Origin: Methanocorpusculum labreanum Z
GTDB taxonomy: Archaea > Halobacteriota > Methanomicrobia > Methanomicrobiales > Methanocorpusculaceae
Assembly: GCF_000015765.1 (NCBI RefSeq)
Contig: NC_008942.1
Coordinates: forward strand, 62,001-126,000
Reading direction: 5' to 3'
Length of the DNA stretch: 64,000 bases
In this document: positions 25,636 through 34,123 of the stretch, piece by piece
Position numbering within the stretch: the stretch's first letter is position 1
Layout of the letters: each line of letters begins with the position of its first letter
Notes under the pieces: model-generated
Seen by the model: the letters and a program-made list of their open reading frames with translations, nothing else
Databases searched by the model: none
Told to the model about the DNA's origin: nothing
Made by a program: the position numbers and the translations under genes

Positions 25636-26046
25636 ATGGCAAAGAAAACTACTAAAAGAATGCCAAAGCGGCGAGAGGAATACACCTACCACGGCTACAA
25701 TATTGAGCAGCTCAAAGCCATGTCCATGGACGAGCTTCTCGCTATTATGCCCAGCGGCGCCCGGAGAAAGGTCCTTCGCGGATTTACCCGTGATGAAGAG
25801 GACGTTCGCGCGAAGATCGCTGAAGGTGACGGTGTAAGAACTCACAGCCGTTCAATGATTATCCTCCCCGAAATGGTCGGCAAGAATGTTGCCATCTACT
25901 CAGGTAAGGAGTTCATTAACGTAGAGATCCCGGTTGAAGGAGTATTCCACTACTTTGGAGAGTTCGCCTTGACCCGCAAGAAAGTTACCCACGGAAGTGC
26001 CGGTATCGGTGCAACCAAGTCGAGTAAGTATGTTCCGTTGAAGTGA
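25636..26046 (+). CDS. rps19: Ribosomal protein uS19
   Basis: 136 residues, longer than bacterial uS19 by an archaeal N-terminal extension. RTHSRSMIILPEMVGKNVAI and KKVTHGSAGIGATKSSKYVP are characteristic of the 30S head protein. GGAGGTGAA precedes the start. Confidence 0.95.
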   Translation: MAKKTTKRMPKRREEYTYHGYNIEQLKAMSMDELLAIMPSGARRKVLRGFTRDEEDVRAKIAEGDGVRTHSRSMIILPEMVGKNVAIYSGKEFINVEIPVEGVFHYFGEFALTRKKVTHGSAGIGATKSSKYVPLK

Positions 26047-26051
26047 TTGTT

Positions 26052-26525
26052 ATGGCAAGAACAGAATACAGTAACAAACTTACCGGCGACAACATCGCCC
26101 GTGCCAAGGCTAACGAACTCGGCTGCTCTCCAAAGCACGCTGTGGAAATCGCCCACCTTGTCCGCAATATGATGGCAGACGACGCAGTTGCATACCTTGA
26201 ACAGGTCATCGACCTCAAGCGTGCAGTTCCGTTCCACCGTTTCAACAGAAACGTAAGCCACCAGAAGAGCTTAAACGGTAAGACCTTCGGAACCGCAGCC
26301 GGCAGATACCCGGTCAAGGCCGCCGCCGAGTATGTCCGTTTAATCCGCTCTGCACAGAAGAACGCTGAATACGCAGGTCTCGCACCGGAAAAGATGGTCA
26401 TCATCCACGCCGCTGCAAACAAGGGACGCTGCATCAAAGGAATCTTCCCCCGTGCAATGGGTAGAGCTACCCCTAAGCATAAAGATTCCGTCAACGTTGA
26501 AATCATCCTCCGTGAGGTACAGTAA
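26052..26525 (+). CDS. rpl22: Ribosomal protein uL22
   Basis: 157 residues from the ATG at 26052; an upstream in-frame GTG overlaps the uS19 stop and is less likely, because MARTEYSNKLTGDNIARAKA matches family starts. The beta-hairpin region GRAT and VNVEIILREVQ lie near the C-terminus. uL22 lines the nascent-peptide tunnel. Confidence 0.95.
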   Translation: MARTEYSNKLTGDNIARAKANELGCSPKHAVEIAHLVRNMMADDAVAYLEQVIDLKRAVPFHRFNRNVSHQKSLNGKTFGTAAGRYPVKAAAEYVRLIRSAQKNAEYAGLAPEKMVIIHAAANKGRCIKGIFPRAMGRATPKHKDSVNVEIILREVQ

Positions 26526-26527
26526 GT

Positions 26528-27223
26528 ATGACAATCGAAAAGAAATTCGTTGCAGACGGTGTCCGCAAAGTCAGAGTCGAGCAGTACCTTAACAAGGAAC
26601 TCAAACGTGCAGGCTATGGAGGTATGGACATCGTCCGGACTCCTGTCGGAACCCAGGTCACGATCTTTGCAGAAAAGCCCGGTATCGTTATCGGTAAAGG
26701 TGGTAAACTGGTTCGCCAGCTGACCACTGATCTTAGCACTGTTTACGGCATCGAGTCCCCGCAGGTCGAGGTTCAGCAGGTTGCAAACCCGAACCTCAAT
26801 GCCCAGATCATGGCAGAACGCCTTGCAAATGCACTTGAACGCGGATGGTACTTCCGAAAGGCAGGAACCTCCGTGATCCGCCGTGTCATGGACTCCGGCG
26901 CACTTGGCTGTGAAGTCATCATTGCAGGTAAACTGACAGGTGCACGTGCACGTGTCCAGAAGTTCGTTGAAGGCTACATCAAACACTCCGGTGAGCCGTC
27001 AGAGTCGATCGTTGAGAAAGGCTACGCAACTGCAATCAAGAAACTCGGTATCATCGGTGTTCAGGTCAAGATCGTTCCGCCGGGAGCAAAACTTCCGGAT
27101 CAGTTCGAGATTCGTGCTGATGCAGCTCCTGCTCCGGCACGTGTTGTCGAGACCGATATCTTTGAAGAGTTCGATGCAGAACTTGCAGCTGAACCCGAAC
27201 CGGAATTTGTTGAGGAGGTCTGA
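26528..27223 (+). CDS. rps3: Ribosomal protein uS3
   Basis: 231 residues. A KH domain holds KPGIVIGKGGKLVRQLTTDL (the GxxG loop), and the C-terminal S3 domain contains ALGCEVIIAGKLTGARARVQ. The tail after ~205 is Ala/Glu-rich and acidic (EPEPEFVEEV), an archaeal feature. uS3 forms part of the mRNA entry channel. Confidence 0.96.
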   Translation: MTIEKKFVADGVRKVRVEQYLNKELKRAGYGGMDIVRTPVGTQVTIFAEKPGIVIGKGGKLVRQLTTDLSTVYGIESPQVEVQQVANPNLNAQIMAERLANALERGWYFRKAGTSVIRRVMDSGALGCEVIIAGKLTGARARVQKFVEGYIKHSGEPSESIVEKGYATAIKKLGIIGVQVKIVPPGAKLPDQFEIRADAAPAPARVVETDIFEEFDAELAAEPEPEFVEEV

Positions 27224-27225
27224 AA

Positions 27226-27426
27226 ATGGCTATCTTCAGAGCAAAAGAAGTCGCCCAGTTTTCCGATGCTGAGTTAGTCGAGAATGAGCAGAAGCTCAAG
27301 ATCGAACTGATCCAGAACTATGGAAAAGTCAGCGCCGGTGGTGCACCGGAAAACCCCGGAAAGATCCGGGAAGTTCGCAGAACTATCGCACGTATCAAGA
27401 CTGAACAGACCAAACGTCAGGCATAA
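27226..27426 (+). CDS. rpl29: Ribosomal protein uL29
   Basis: 66 residues forming two helices: RAKEVAQFSDAELVENEQKL and EVRRTIARIKTEQTKRQA. It binds near the tunnel exit. In many euryarchaea an aIF1/SUI1 gene follows; here the next gene is directly Rpp29. Confidence 0.94.
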   Translation: MAIFRAKEVAQFSDAELVENEQKLKIELIQNYGKVSAGGAPENPGKIREVRRTIARIKTEQTKRQA

Positions 27427-27435
27427 ATCTCGTCT

Positions 27436-27723
27436 ATGATCACTCCGCAGAATATACTCAGACACGAACTTATCGGTCTTTTTGTATCTGTGGAGTCCTC
27501 ACCGAACAGATATGAAGAAGGGCTTTCCGGGATCATCATCGATGAGACCAGAAACACTCTTCGGATCAACACAGGGAATGGCATTAAGTGCCTGGAGAAA
27601 CAACGTAAGTTACTCCGGGTGACCCTCCCGGACAGTGTTCAGGTGATAATAGACGGCAATGCTTTGTCTGTTTCTCCAACGCGGCGCGTAAGTATGCGCG
27701 TAAGCCCATATCGCAAGGTATGA
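27436..27723 (+). CDS. rnp1: Ribonuclease P protein component 1 (Rpp29)
   Basis: 95 residues. [20 protein letters not shown] and [20 protein letters not shown] form the Sm-like beta barrel of archaeal Rpp29/Pop4, which binds the specificity domain of RNase P RNA. Its place between uL29 and uS17 is conserved in archaea. It acts in 5' maturation of tRNA. Confidence 0.93.
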   Translation: MITPQNILRHELIGLFVSVESSPNRYEEGLSGIIIDETRNTLRINTGNGIKCLEKQRKLLRVTLPDSVQVIIDGNALSVSPTRRVSMRVSPYRKV

Positions 27724-27742
27724 GCGAGACATGAGGGTTAAT

Positions 27743-28069
27743 ATGGCAAAAAATATCGGCTTAAATGTCGCAGTCCCAGAAAAGGATTGTGACGATGTAA
27801 ATTGTCCGTTTCACGGCAGCTTACCGGTGCGCGGCCAGGTGATTACCGGTAAGGTCGTAAGCGAACGAATGCAGGGAACTGTTGTCGTGGAGAGGAACTT
27901 TCTTCATAAAGTCCAGAAATATGACAGATATGAGAAACGCAGTTCCAAAATCCACGCACACATGGCTCCATGCCTCAACGCCAAGATCGGCGACGAGGTA
28001 AAGATTGCAGAGTGCAGACCACTGAACAAAACGACCTCCTATGTAGTTGTCGAGGTGATTAAGGAATGA
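27743..28069 (+). CDS. rps17: Ribosomal protein uS17
   Basis: 108 residues from the ATG at 27743, chosen because GAGGG lies just upstream and the four preceding codons are not conserved in the family. [20 protein letters not shown] and [20 protein letters not shown] are archaeal uS17 motifs. Its stop overlaps the uL14 start. Confidence 0.95.
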   Translation: MAKNIGLNVAVPEKDCDDVNCPFHGSLPVRGQVITGKVVSERMQGTVVVERNFLHKVQKYDRYEKRSSKIHAHMAPCLNAKIGDEVKIAECRPLNKTTSYVVVEVIKE

Positions 28070-28464
28070 AAGGCTTAACGTCAAAAATTCCGCGCGCACT
28101 TCAGACCGGCTCAAAGATGGTCTGTGCAGACAACACGGGTGCCCGTGTTGTACAGATTGTATCTGTCTTCGGTTATCACGGTGTTAAAAACCGGCAGCCA
28201 AAGATGGGACTTGGAGACCTTGCGACTGTCACAGTCAAGAAAGGAACTCCCGACATGAAACGCAAGCTCGTTCGAGCTGTCGTTGTCCGTCAGAAGAAGG
28301 AATTCCGTCGCCCGAACGGCCTCAGAGTCTCCTTCGAAGAGAACGCAATGATCCTCCTCAATGAAAACGGCGATCCACGTGGAACCGACATTAAAGGTCC
28401 GGTTGCCCGTGAAGTCGCAGAACGTTTCCCGAAGGTTGGATCAATGGCAACCATCATTATCTAA
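28066..28464 (+). CDS. rpl14: Ribosomal protein uL14
   Basis: 132 residues: [20 protein letters not shown] and [20 protein letters not shown], then [20 protein letters not shown]. It lies at the subunit interface. Its ATG overlaps the uS17 stop (ATGA). Confidence 0.96.
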   Translation: MKGLTSKIPRALQTGSKMVCADNTGARVVQIVSVFGYHGVKNRQPKMGLGDLATVTVKKGTPDMKRKLVRAVVVRQKKEFRRPNGLRVSFEENAMILLNENGDPRGTDIKGPVAREVAERFPKVGSMATIII

Positions 28465-28473
28465 GGTGAAAAC

Positions 28474-28839
28474 ATGGCACGTATTTCAAGCACTCAGCCA
28501 AGAAAGCAGCGGAAGTTCCGGTATAATGCTCCGATTCACACTCGTGGTGCATTTTTACACTCCCCTCTCGCAAGCGATCTTCGCGAAAAGTATGGAAAGC
28601 GCAGTTTCCGTGTTGTTACCGGCGATACTGTCAAAGTACTTCGTGGTGAATTCAAAGGAATCGAAGGCGTTGTTGACGGCGTAGACGTCAAAAACACGAA
28701 GGTCCTTGTTCACGGAGTTTATGTCAAGAAAGCCAACGGCGAAGATGTCCCAAGACCACTCGATCCGTCCAAGATAATGATCACCAAACTCAACACAAAA
28801 GATGCAGTGCGTGTTGCACGTCTTGAGGTGAAGGCATAA
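28474..28839 (+). CDS. rpl24: Ribosomal protein uL24
   Basis: 121 residues with the KOW motif VVTGDTVKVLRGEFKGIEGV and the archaeal/eukaryotic N-terminal QPRKQRKFRYNAPIHTRG. It is an early-assembly 50S protein. Its stop overlaps the eS4 start by one base. Confidence 0.95.
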   Translation: MARISSTQPRKQRKFRYNAPIHTRGAFLHSPLASDLREKYGKRSFRVVTGDTVKVLRGEFKGIEGVVDGVDVKNTKVLVHGVYVKKANGEDVPRPLDPSKIMITKLNTKDAVRVARLEVKA

Positions 28840-29558
28840 TGACCCGAACCAAGAGAATGACTGCACCGGATGCATGGCAGATCGCCAGAAAAGAAAGCAA
28901 ATATGTCGTCAGCACCTCAAGCGGTCCGCACGATGGTTCAGCTCTTCCAATCGGCATCTGGCTCCGCGACCACATGCAGTTTGCATTAAACACCAAAGAA
29001 GTCAGAAAGATTCTGCACGACCGTCAGGTTTTACTGAATGGTCATATCGTAACCGATGAACACATCGGAATCGATGTCTTTGATATCATCAGCTTCCCGA
29101 AAATCGACAAGCACTACATGATCCTTGTCGATGAGAAGGGACGCCACAATGAATATGAGATCTCCGCAGATGCAGCCAAACTCCAGCTCGTAAAAGTTGC
29201 AAACAAAACCACCATTAAAGGCGGCAAGACACAGATCAACTTAACCAGCGGTGCAAACTTCATCGGTGAAGAAAACTGTAAAGGCAAAGATTCTCTCGTT
29301 ATCGGCATCGCCGGCGACGACCGTTTCGCAGTCCAGCAGCACTTCCCGTATGCAGTCGGCAACATGGCAATCATCATCGGCGGACAGCACACAATGAAGA
29401 CCGGAAAACTCGTGGAGATCCTTGTTCAGGAATCATCTCTGCCGAACCGTGTCATCATTGAAGATGCCGACGGAAACAAGTTCGAGACCATTGAAGACTA
29501 TGTCTACATGATCGGAACCACCGAGTCCTTCCTCAAAACCTGGGGTGTTGACGCATGA
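28839..29558 (+). CDS. rps4e: Ribosomal protein eS4
   Basis: 239 residues. It has an S4-type RNA-binding domain (SSGPHDGSALPIGIWLRDHM, VRKILHDRQVLLNGHIVTDE) and a KOW-like C-terminal part (GGQHTMKTGKLVEILVQESS). It is found only in archaea and eukaryotes, and stands in the standard position between uL24 and uL5. Confidence 0.95.
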   Translation: MTRTKRMTAPDAWQIARKESKYVVSTSSGPHDGSALPIGIWLRDHMQFALNTKEVRKILHDRQVLLNGHIVTDEHIGIDVFDIISFPKIDKHYMILVDEKGRHNEYEISADAAKLQLVKVANKTTIKGGKTQINLTSGANFIGEENCKGKDSLVIGIAGDDRFAVQQHFPYAVGNMAIIIGGQHTMKTGKLVEILVQESSLPNRVIIEDADGNKFETIEDYVYMIGTTESFLKTWGVDA

Positions 29559-30070
29559 CCGATATGCAGACACCGTTCGTTGCAAAAGTCGTTGTCCACA
29601 TGGGCGTCGGCGAAGCAGGTGAGCGTCTTGTCAATGCCGAGAACATCATGGCTGATTTGACCAAAGGTGCAAAACCAATCCGCTCCTATGCCAGAAACAC
29701 TCTTCCGGCATTTGGTATCCGTAAAGGACAGCCGATCGGATGCAAAGCCACTCTTCGCGGCAAAAAGGCAATGGACTTCCTCGAAATGGCACTCAAAACA
29801 TACGCTGTGGAAAATGTTCTCCACACCCGTCAGTTTGATGCAACCGGCAACTTTGGTTTCGGTATCGAAGAACACACCGACTTCCCGGGCCAGGCATATG
29901 ACCCGAAAATCGGTATCTACGGTATGGATATCATCGCTGTCATTGAAAAGAAAGGAACCAGAACCGCACGCAGAAAAATCCAGCAGAAGAAGATCAACAG
30001 CAAACTTCATGTGGCTCGTGAAGAATCCATGAAGTTCGTTACTGAGACCTTCGGCATTGAGGTGGAGTAA
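29555..30070 (+). CDS. rpl5: Ribosomal protein uL5
   Basis: 171 residues: [40 protein letters not shown] and [20 protein letters not shown] are family motifs. uL5 binds 5S rRNA and contacts P-site tRNA. It overlaps eS4 by four bases (ATGA). Confidence 0.96.
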   Translation: MTDMQTPFVAKVVVHMGVGEAGERLVNAENIMADLTKGAKPIRSYARNTLPAFGIRKGQPIGCKATLRGKKAMDFLEMALKTYAVENVLHTRQFDATGNFGFGIEEHTDFPGQAYDPKIGIYGMDIIAVIEKKGTRTARRKIQQKKINSKLHVAREESMKFVTETFGIEVE

Positions 30071-30071
30071 T

Positions 30072-30242
30072 ATGGCAGCAAAAGACAACGGCAAAGTCCA
30101 GCAGAAAAAGTATGGCCGCGGTGCAAACCAGTGCCAGCTGTGCGGACGTAAGCAGGGACTTGTGCGCAGATACAACATTTACTTCTGCCGTCAGTGCTTC
30201 CGCGAATGGGCACCCACCATGGGCTTTAAGAAGATGAACTAA
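30072..30242 (+). CDS. rps14: Ribosomal protein uS14 (zinc form)
   Basis: 56 residues from the ATG at 30072, one base after the uL5 stop. Two CxxC pairs (CQLCGRKQ and FCRQCFREW) form the zinc knuckle. The ending [10 protein letters not shown] resembles archaeal uS14. It belongs to the 30S head. Confidence 0.95.
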   Translation: MAAKDNGKVQQKKYGRGANQCQLCGRKQGLVRRYNIYFCRQCFREWAPTMGFKKMN

Positions 30243-30255
30243 GAGGTGAAGGAGA

Positions 30256-30648
30256 ATGACAAAACAGAATCCTATCGCAGACGCAATGAGCGCTATCAAG
30301 AATGCTGGTGATACTGGTAAACTTGCAGTGACCGTTGAACCGGCAAGCCGCCTCTTTGGTGACATGCTTAAGGTCATGCAGGAATATGGCTACATCACCG
30401 GCTTTGAAAAGATCGACGACGGAAGAGGAGGTCAATTCCAGATTGCTCTCTCCGGCGGCATCAACAAATGCGGTGTAATTACGCCGCGTTTCTCGGTGAA
30501 AGTTGAGGACCTCGAGTCCTGGGAAATCAGATACCTTCCGGGAAAGGGCTTTGGGATTATCATCCTGACCACTTCCAAGGGAGTTATGTCCCACGAACAG
30601 GCACGTAAGCTCGGCGTCGGTGGCGAGCTTTTAGGGTACGTCTTCTAA
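30256..30648 (+). CDS. rps8: Ribosomal protein uS8
   Basis: 130 residues. DAMSAIKNAGDTGKLAVTVE and GKGFGIIILTTSKGVMSHEQ, with ARKLGVGGELLGYVF at the end, identify uS8. It nucleates assembly of the 30S central domain, and in bacteria also represses the spc operon. AGAGGTGAAGGAG precedes the start. Confidence 0.95.
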   Translation: MTKQNPIADAMSAIKNAGDTGKLAVTVEPASRLFGDMLKVMQEYGYITGFEKIDDGRGGQFQIALSGGINKCGVITPRFSVKVEDLESWEIRYLPGKGFGIIILTTSKGVMSHEQARKLGVGGELLGYVF

Positions 30649-30660
30649 GGAGTGAAAACA

Positions 30661-31185
30661 ATGGCAGAATTGATTTTCGAAATCCCGAAAGGCGTAACCA
30701 TCACCAAGACCGGTGATCTCGTTACCGTGAAGGGATCCAAAGGTGAACTTACCCGTACGATGTACCACCCTGCGATCACTATCACTATCGCAGACGGTTC
30801 AGTTACGCTCGTAAGTACTTCCGCAAGACGCAGTGTATATGCACTGCTTGGAACCTACAAAGCACACCTCGGTGTCATGAGCAAAGGCGTGTCCGAAGGA
30901 TATGAATACCACATGAAGATTGTGTACAACCACTTCCCTATTCAGGTCAAAGTTGCCGGCGACAAAGTCGAGATCGGAAACTTCCTTGGTGAGAAGCAGG
31001 CACGGTACGCAAACATCGTAGAAGGTGTCAAAGTAAAAGTTCAGGGTGATGAACTGATCTTAAACGGTATCAACCGTGAGACGATCGGCAACACCGCAGC
31101 AAATGTCGAACAGGCATGCAAAGTCAGAAACCGTGATCCACGTGTCTTCCAGGATGGCATTTACATTACCAGCAGAGGCGACTAA
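30661..31185 (+). CDS. rpl6: Ribosomal protein uL6
   Basis: 174 residues from the ATG at 30661, preferred over an in-frame GTG at 30652 because AGGAGTG is correctly spaced. IPKGVTITKTGDLVTVKGSK and SKGVSEGYEYHMKIVYNHFP, with NRDPRVFQDGIYITSRGD at the C-terminus, are archaeal uL6 motifs. It sits near the factor-binding site. Confidence 0.95.
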   Translation: MAELIFEIPKGVTITKTGDLVTVKGSKGELTRTMYHPAITITIADGSVTLVSTSARRSVYALLGTYKAHLGVMSKGVSEGYEYHMKIVYNHFPIQVKVAGDKVEIGNFLGEKQARYANIVEGVKVKVQGDELILNGINRETIGNTAANVEQACKVRNRDPRVFQDGIYITSRGD

Positions 31186-31186
31186 C

Positions 31187-31621
31187 ATGGCGAGTGAAAT
31201 CAAGAAACTTATCAAAGCTCGTGGAGCTAAGAAGTCATCCCGCTTTGCCCGCCAGTGCCTCCAGGCTAAAGTAAAACTGGCAGACAGCTGGAGAAGACCA
31301 CGGGGTCTCCACAGCAAACAGCGTAAGGATTACCGTGCAAAGGGTGCCCACCCGGAAGCAGGTTTTGGAGCACCGAAAGCAGTACGCGGATTCCACCCAA
31401 GCGGATACCGCGAAGCTCTCGTATTTACTCCTGTCGAGCTTGATGCTGTTGATCCGGCAACCACCGCAGTACGCATCGGTGCGTCAGTCGGCGGTGCAAA
31501 ACGCAGCGTTATCCAGACCAAAGCTGCCGAACTCGGCATCAAGGTCTTGAATCCGAAGGAAGCAAAAGTTGCTGTTACTCCGGCTGCACAACCCGCAGAA
31601 GAGGTGAAAGCAGATGAGTGA
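31187..31621 (+). CDS. rpl32e: Ribosomal protein eL32
   Basis: 144 residues from the ATG at 31187, one base after the uL6 stop. SWRRPRGLHSKQRKDYRAKG and HPEAGFGAPKAVRGFHPSGY are eL32 signatures. The C-terminus is extended with Ala/Pro/Glu. It overlaps the eL19 start by eight bases. eL32 is archaeal/eukaryotic only. Confidence 0.94.
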   Translation: MASEIKKLIKARGAKKSSRFARQCLQAKVKLADSWRRPRGLHSKQRKDYRAKGAHPEAGFGAPKAVRGFHPSGYREALVFTPVELDAVDPATTAVRIGASVGGAKRSVIQTKAAELGIKVLNPKEAKVAVTPAAQPAEEVKADE

Positions 31622-32066
31622 TCTCGCATCCCAGCGCAGAATCGCCGCATCCGTTCTTGGCTGCGGTGAAAACCGTGTATGGTTCAATCCGGAGAAGCTC
31701 TCTGACATCCAGAATGCAATGTCCCGCGAGGATATCCGCAACCTCATTGATGAGGGTGCAATCTCTTCCCACCAGAAGAAAGGAATTTCCCGTGGACGTG
31801 TCCGGGCCCGTATGGTCAAACGTTCATACGGACACGGAAAAGGTCCGGGACGCCGGAGCGGTGCAAAAGGCGCCAGAACTCCGTCCAAGACCCAGTGGAT
31901 CAAAAAGATCCGTGCCCAGCGTAAAGAACTCCGTGCTCAGCGTGAAGCAGGATCCATCACACCGACCGAATACCGCAGACTTTACCGTCGTGCAGCAGGT
32001 GGTCAGTTCCGTAACGTCGCTCACATGAAAACTCAGATTGAGCTCGTAACCTCCAGGAGGGAGTAA
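31614..32066 (+). CDS. rpl19e: Ribosomal protein eL19
   Basis: 150 residues. QRRIAASVLGCGENRVWFNP, GRVRARMVKRSYGHGKGPGR and TPTEYRRLYRRAAGGQFRNV are the eL19 motifs; the long C-terminal helix reaches toward the 30S subunit. It overlaps the end of eL32. Confidence 0.95.
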   Translation: MSDLASQRRIAASVLGCGENRVWFNPEKLSDIQNAMSREDIRNLIDEGAISSHQKKGISRGRVRARMVKRSYGHGKGPGRRSGAKGARTPSKTQWIKKIRAQRKELRAQREAGSITPTEYRRLYRRAAGGQFRNVAHMKTQIELVTSRRE

Positions 32067-32069
32067 ACA

Positions 32070-32594
32070 ATGGCAATTAATGGAAGATATTTCGTTCAGT
32101 TCAGAAGACGCCGTGAAGGCAGAACTGATTACTACCAGCGCCAGCGTTTAATCGTTTCTGGTAGAAACCGTATGGTTGTCCGTAAGACAAACCGCCACAT
32201 CATCATCCAGCTCATCGCAGCTCAGATGGACGGCGACTACACTCTTGTTCACGTCAACAGCCGCGAACTGGTGAACTTCGGATACAAAGGATACCTTGGA
32301 AACACCCCTGCAGCATACCTCACCGGCATGCTCTTTGCGGTTCGTGCACAGAAAGCCGGATACGAAGGTGGAATCGCAGATATCGGTCTGCAGGTTGCAT
32401 CGACCGGTGCACGCGTGTTTGCTGCAATCAAAGGTGCTGTCGATGCAGGTTTCGACGTCCCAGTAGGAGAAGCAATTCTTCCGGACGATGACCGCTGCAA
32501 CGGCGCCCACATCGCTGAATATGATGAACGCTTTGCCGGTCTCGTTGAAAACGTCGAGGCTACCAAAGACGCAATTATGAAGGAGCTGGAGTAA
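32070..32594 (+). CDS. rpl18: Ribosomal protein uL18
   Basis: 174 residues of the long archaeal form: [40 protein letters not shown] and [20 protein letters not shown]. It binds 5S rRNA with uL5. AGGAGGGAG precedes the start. Confidence 0.95.
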   Translation: MAINGRYFVQFRRRREGRTDYYQRQRLIVSGRNRMVVRKTNRHIIIQLIAAQMDGDYTLVHVNSRELVNFGYKGYLGNTPAAYLTGMLFAVRAQKAGYEGGIADIGLQVASTGARVFAAIKGAVDAGFDVPVGEAILPDDDRCNGAHIAEYDERFAGLVENVEATKDAIMKELE

Positions 32595-32595
32595 A

Positions 32596-33213
32596 ATGGC
32601 TTACGAACAGGAAGTATGGGTCCCAGTAACCGGTCTTGGCAAGAAAGTCATGGCAGGCGAATTTGCAAGCTTCGATGAGATCCTTGCAAGCGGACAGCCC
32701 ATCAAAGAGGCAGGCATTGTTGACGCAATGCTTCCCGATCTTGTTGACGAAGTCCTCTGCATCGACATGATGCAGCGTATGACCGACTCCGGACGTCGTA
32801 TTAAGTTCAGAGCTGTGGTCGTCATCGGCAACAAGAATGGTTACGTTGGTTTTGGCCAGGGCAGAGATGTTCAGGTTGGAACTGCAATCAAGAAAGCAAT
32901 CACAAATGCAAAACTGAACATTGTCAAAGTCCGCCGTGGATGCGGTTCATGGGAATGCGGATGCGGTATGAAACACTCCGTACCAATGGAAGTCACCGGT
33001 AAAGCCGGATCCGTTGCCGTTACCCTTAAACCAGCTCCGAAAGGAATCGGTCTTGTGACTGGTGACGTTGGTAAGAAAGTACTTACCCTTGCAGGAATTC
33101 AGGATGTCTGGGTTAACACGAGTGGAAACACGAGAACAACCCTGAACTTCGCAAAGGCAACCTACAATGCACTTCGTGAAACGAATCTGATTCGCATCGG
33201 AGGGCGCAAATAA
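32596..33213 (+). CDS. rps5: Ribosomal protein uS5
   Basis: 205 residues. The double-stranded-RNA-binding-like domain has [20 protein letters not shown] and [20 protein letters not shown]; the C-terminal half contains [20 protein letters not shown]. It belongs to the mRNA entry and decoding-fidelity region of the 30S. It overlaps uL30 by one base. Confidence 0.96.
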   Translation: MAYEQEVWVPVTGLGKKVMAGEFASFDEILASGQPIKEAGIVDAMLPDLVDEVLCIDMMQRMTDSGRRIKFRAVVVIGNKNGYVGFGQGRDVQVGTAIKKAITNAKLNIVKVRRGCGSWECGCGMKHSVPMEVTGKAGSVAVTLKPAPKGIGLVTGDVGKKVLTLAGIQDVWVNTSGNTRTTLNFAKATYNALRETNLIRIGGRK

Positions 33214-33674
33214 TGTACGCTGTCGTTCAGGTTCGCGGTGTGGTCAACACCCGCCGTGACATCAAGGAAACCCTCAAGATGCTCCGTCTTCACCACATCA
33301 ACCACTGTGTTATTGTGCCAGAGACCCCCGAGTACCTCGGTATGATCCGTAAAGCAAAGGATTTCGTTGCCTTTGGTGAAGTTGACGCTGCGACACTCGC
33401 AACTATCCTCACCACCCGTGGAAGACTTACCGGCAACAAACCGCTCACTGAAGAGTATGTGAAATCTGCAACTTCCTATGGAAGCATTGAAGAGTTTGCA
33501 TCTGCTCTTGTCAACGGTGAGGTCCGTATGAAAGATGTCCCCGAACTTAAGCCGGTGCTTCGTATGCACCCGCCAAGAAAGGGATACAAGACCACGAAAC
33601 GCACGTATACCCAGGGCGGTGCCCTTGGCTATTACGGTACGGAGATCAATGATCTTCTGATCAAAATGAGGTAA
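33213..33674 (+). CDS. rpl30: Ribosomal protein uL30
   Basis: 153 residues: YAVVQVRGVVNTRRDIKETL, LRLHHINHCVIVPETPEYLG and the long archaeal C-terminal part with LRMHPPRKGYKTTKRTYTQG. The start overlaps the uS5 stop (TAATG). Confidence 0.95.
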   Translation: MYAVVQVRGVVNTRRDIKETLKMLRLHHINHCVIVPETPEYLGMIRKAKDFVAFGEVDAATLATILTTRGRLTGNKPLTEEYVKSATSYGSIEEFASALVNGEVRMKDVPELKPVLRMHPPRKGYKTTKRTYTQGGALGYYGTEINDLLIKMR

Positions 33675-33679
33675 TTAGC

Positions 33680-34105
33680 ATGCCAGTAAACAAGCGTTCA
33701 AAGTTCCGGGGGACCCGCACCTGTGGTGGGGGTACCCACAAAAACCGCCGTGGTGCAGGTAACCGTGGAGGTCGTGGAGCAGCCGGATGGCGTGACCACA
33801 ACTTTACCCGCTGGTATCTTCTCGGTAAGACCGAGGGAAAACACGGATTTGTCAGTAAGATATCTGTAACGTATGAAGTTCTTGATATTGGCGACCTTGA
33901 TCAGATGATCCCTGATCTTGTTGCCCGTGGAATTGCAACTCAAAACGGAGATGTTATTACTCTTGATGCCGCACAGATTGGTGTAGAGAAGATCCTCGGC
34001 GGAGGCAAAGTCACTCACAAACTTGCCATCACTGCAGAGAACTTCTCCGGCCGTGCTGTTGCTAAAATCGAGGAACTGGGTGGAACCACCCAGACCTCCG
34101 AATAA
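33680..34105 (+). CDS. rpl15: Ribosomal protein uL15
   Basis: 141 residues. SKFRGTRTCGGGTHKNRRGA and GNRGGRGAAGWRDHNFTRWY are typical of archaeal uL15, a 50S assembly protein that contacts many rRNA helices. It is the last ribosomal gene before secY. Confidence 0.95.
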   Translation: MPVNKRSKFRGTRTCGGGTHKNRRGAGNRGGRGAAGWRDHNFTRWYLLGKTEGKHGFVSKISVTYEVLDIGDLDQMIPDLVARGIATQNGDVITLDAAQIGVEKILGGGKVTHKLAITAENFSGRAVAKIEELGGTTQTSE

Positions 34106-34123
34106 TTTTTTGGTGTATAACTC

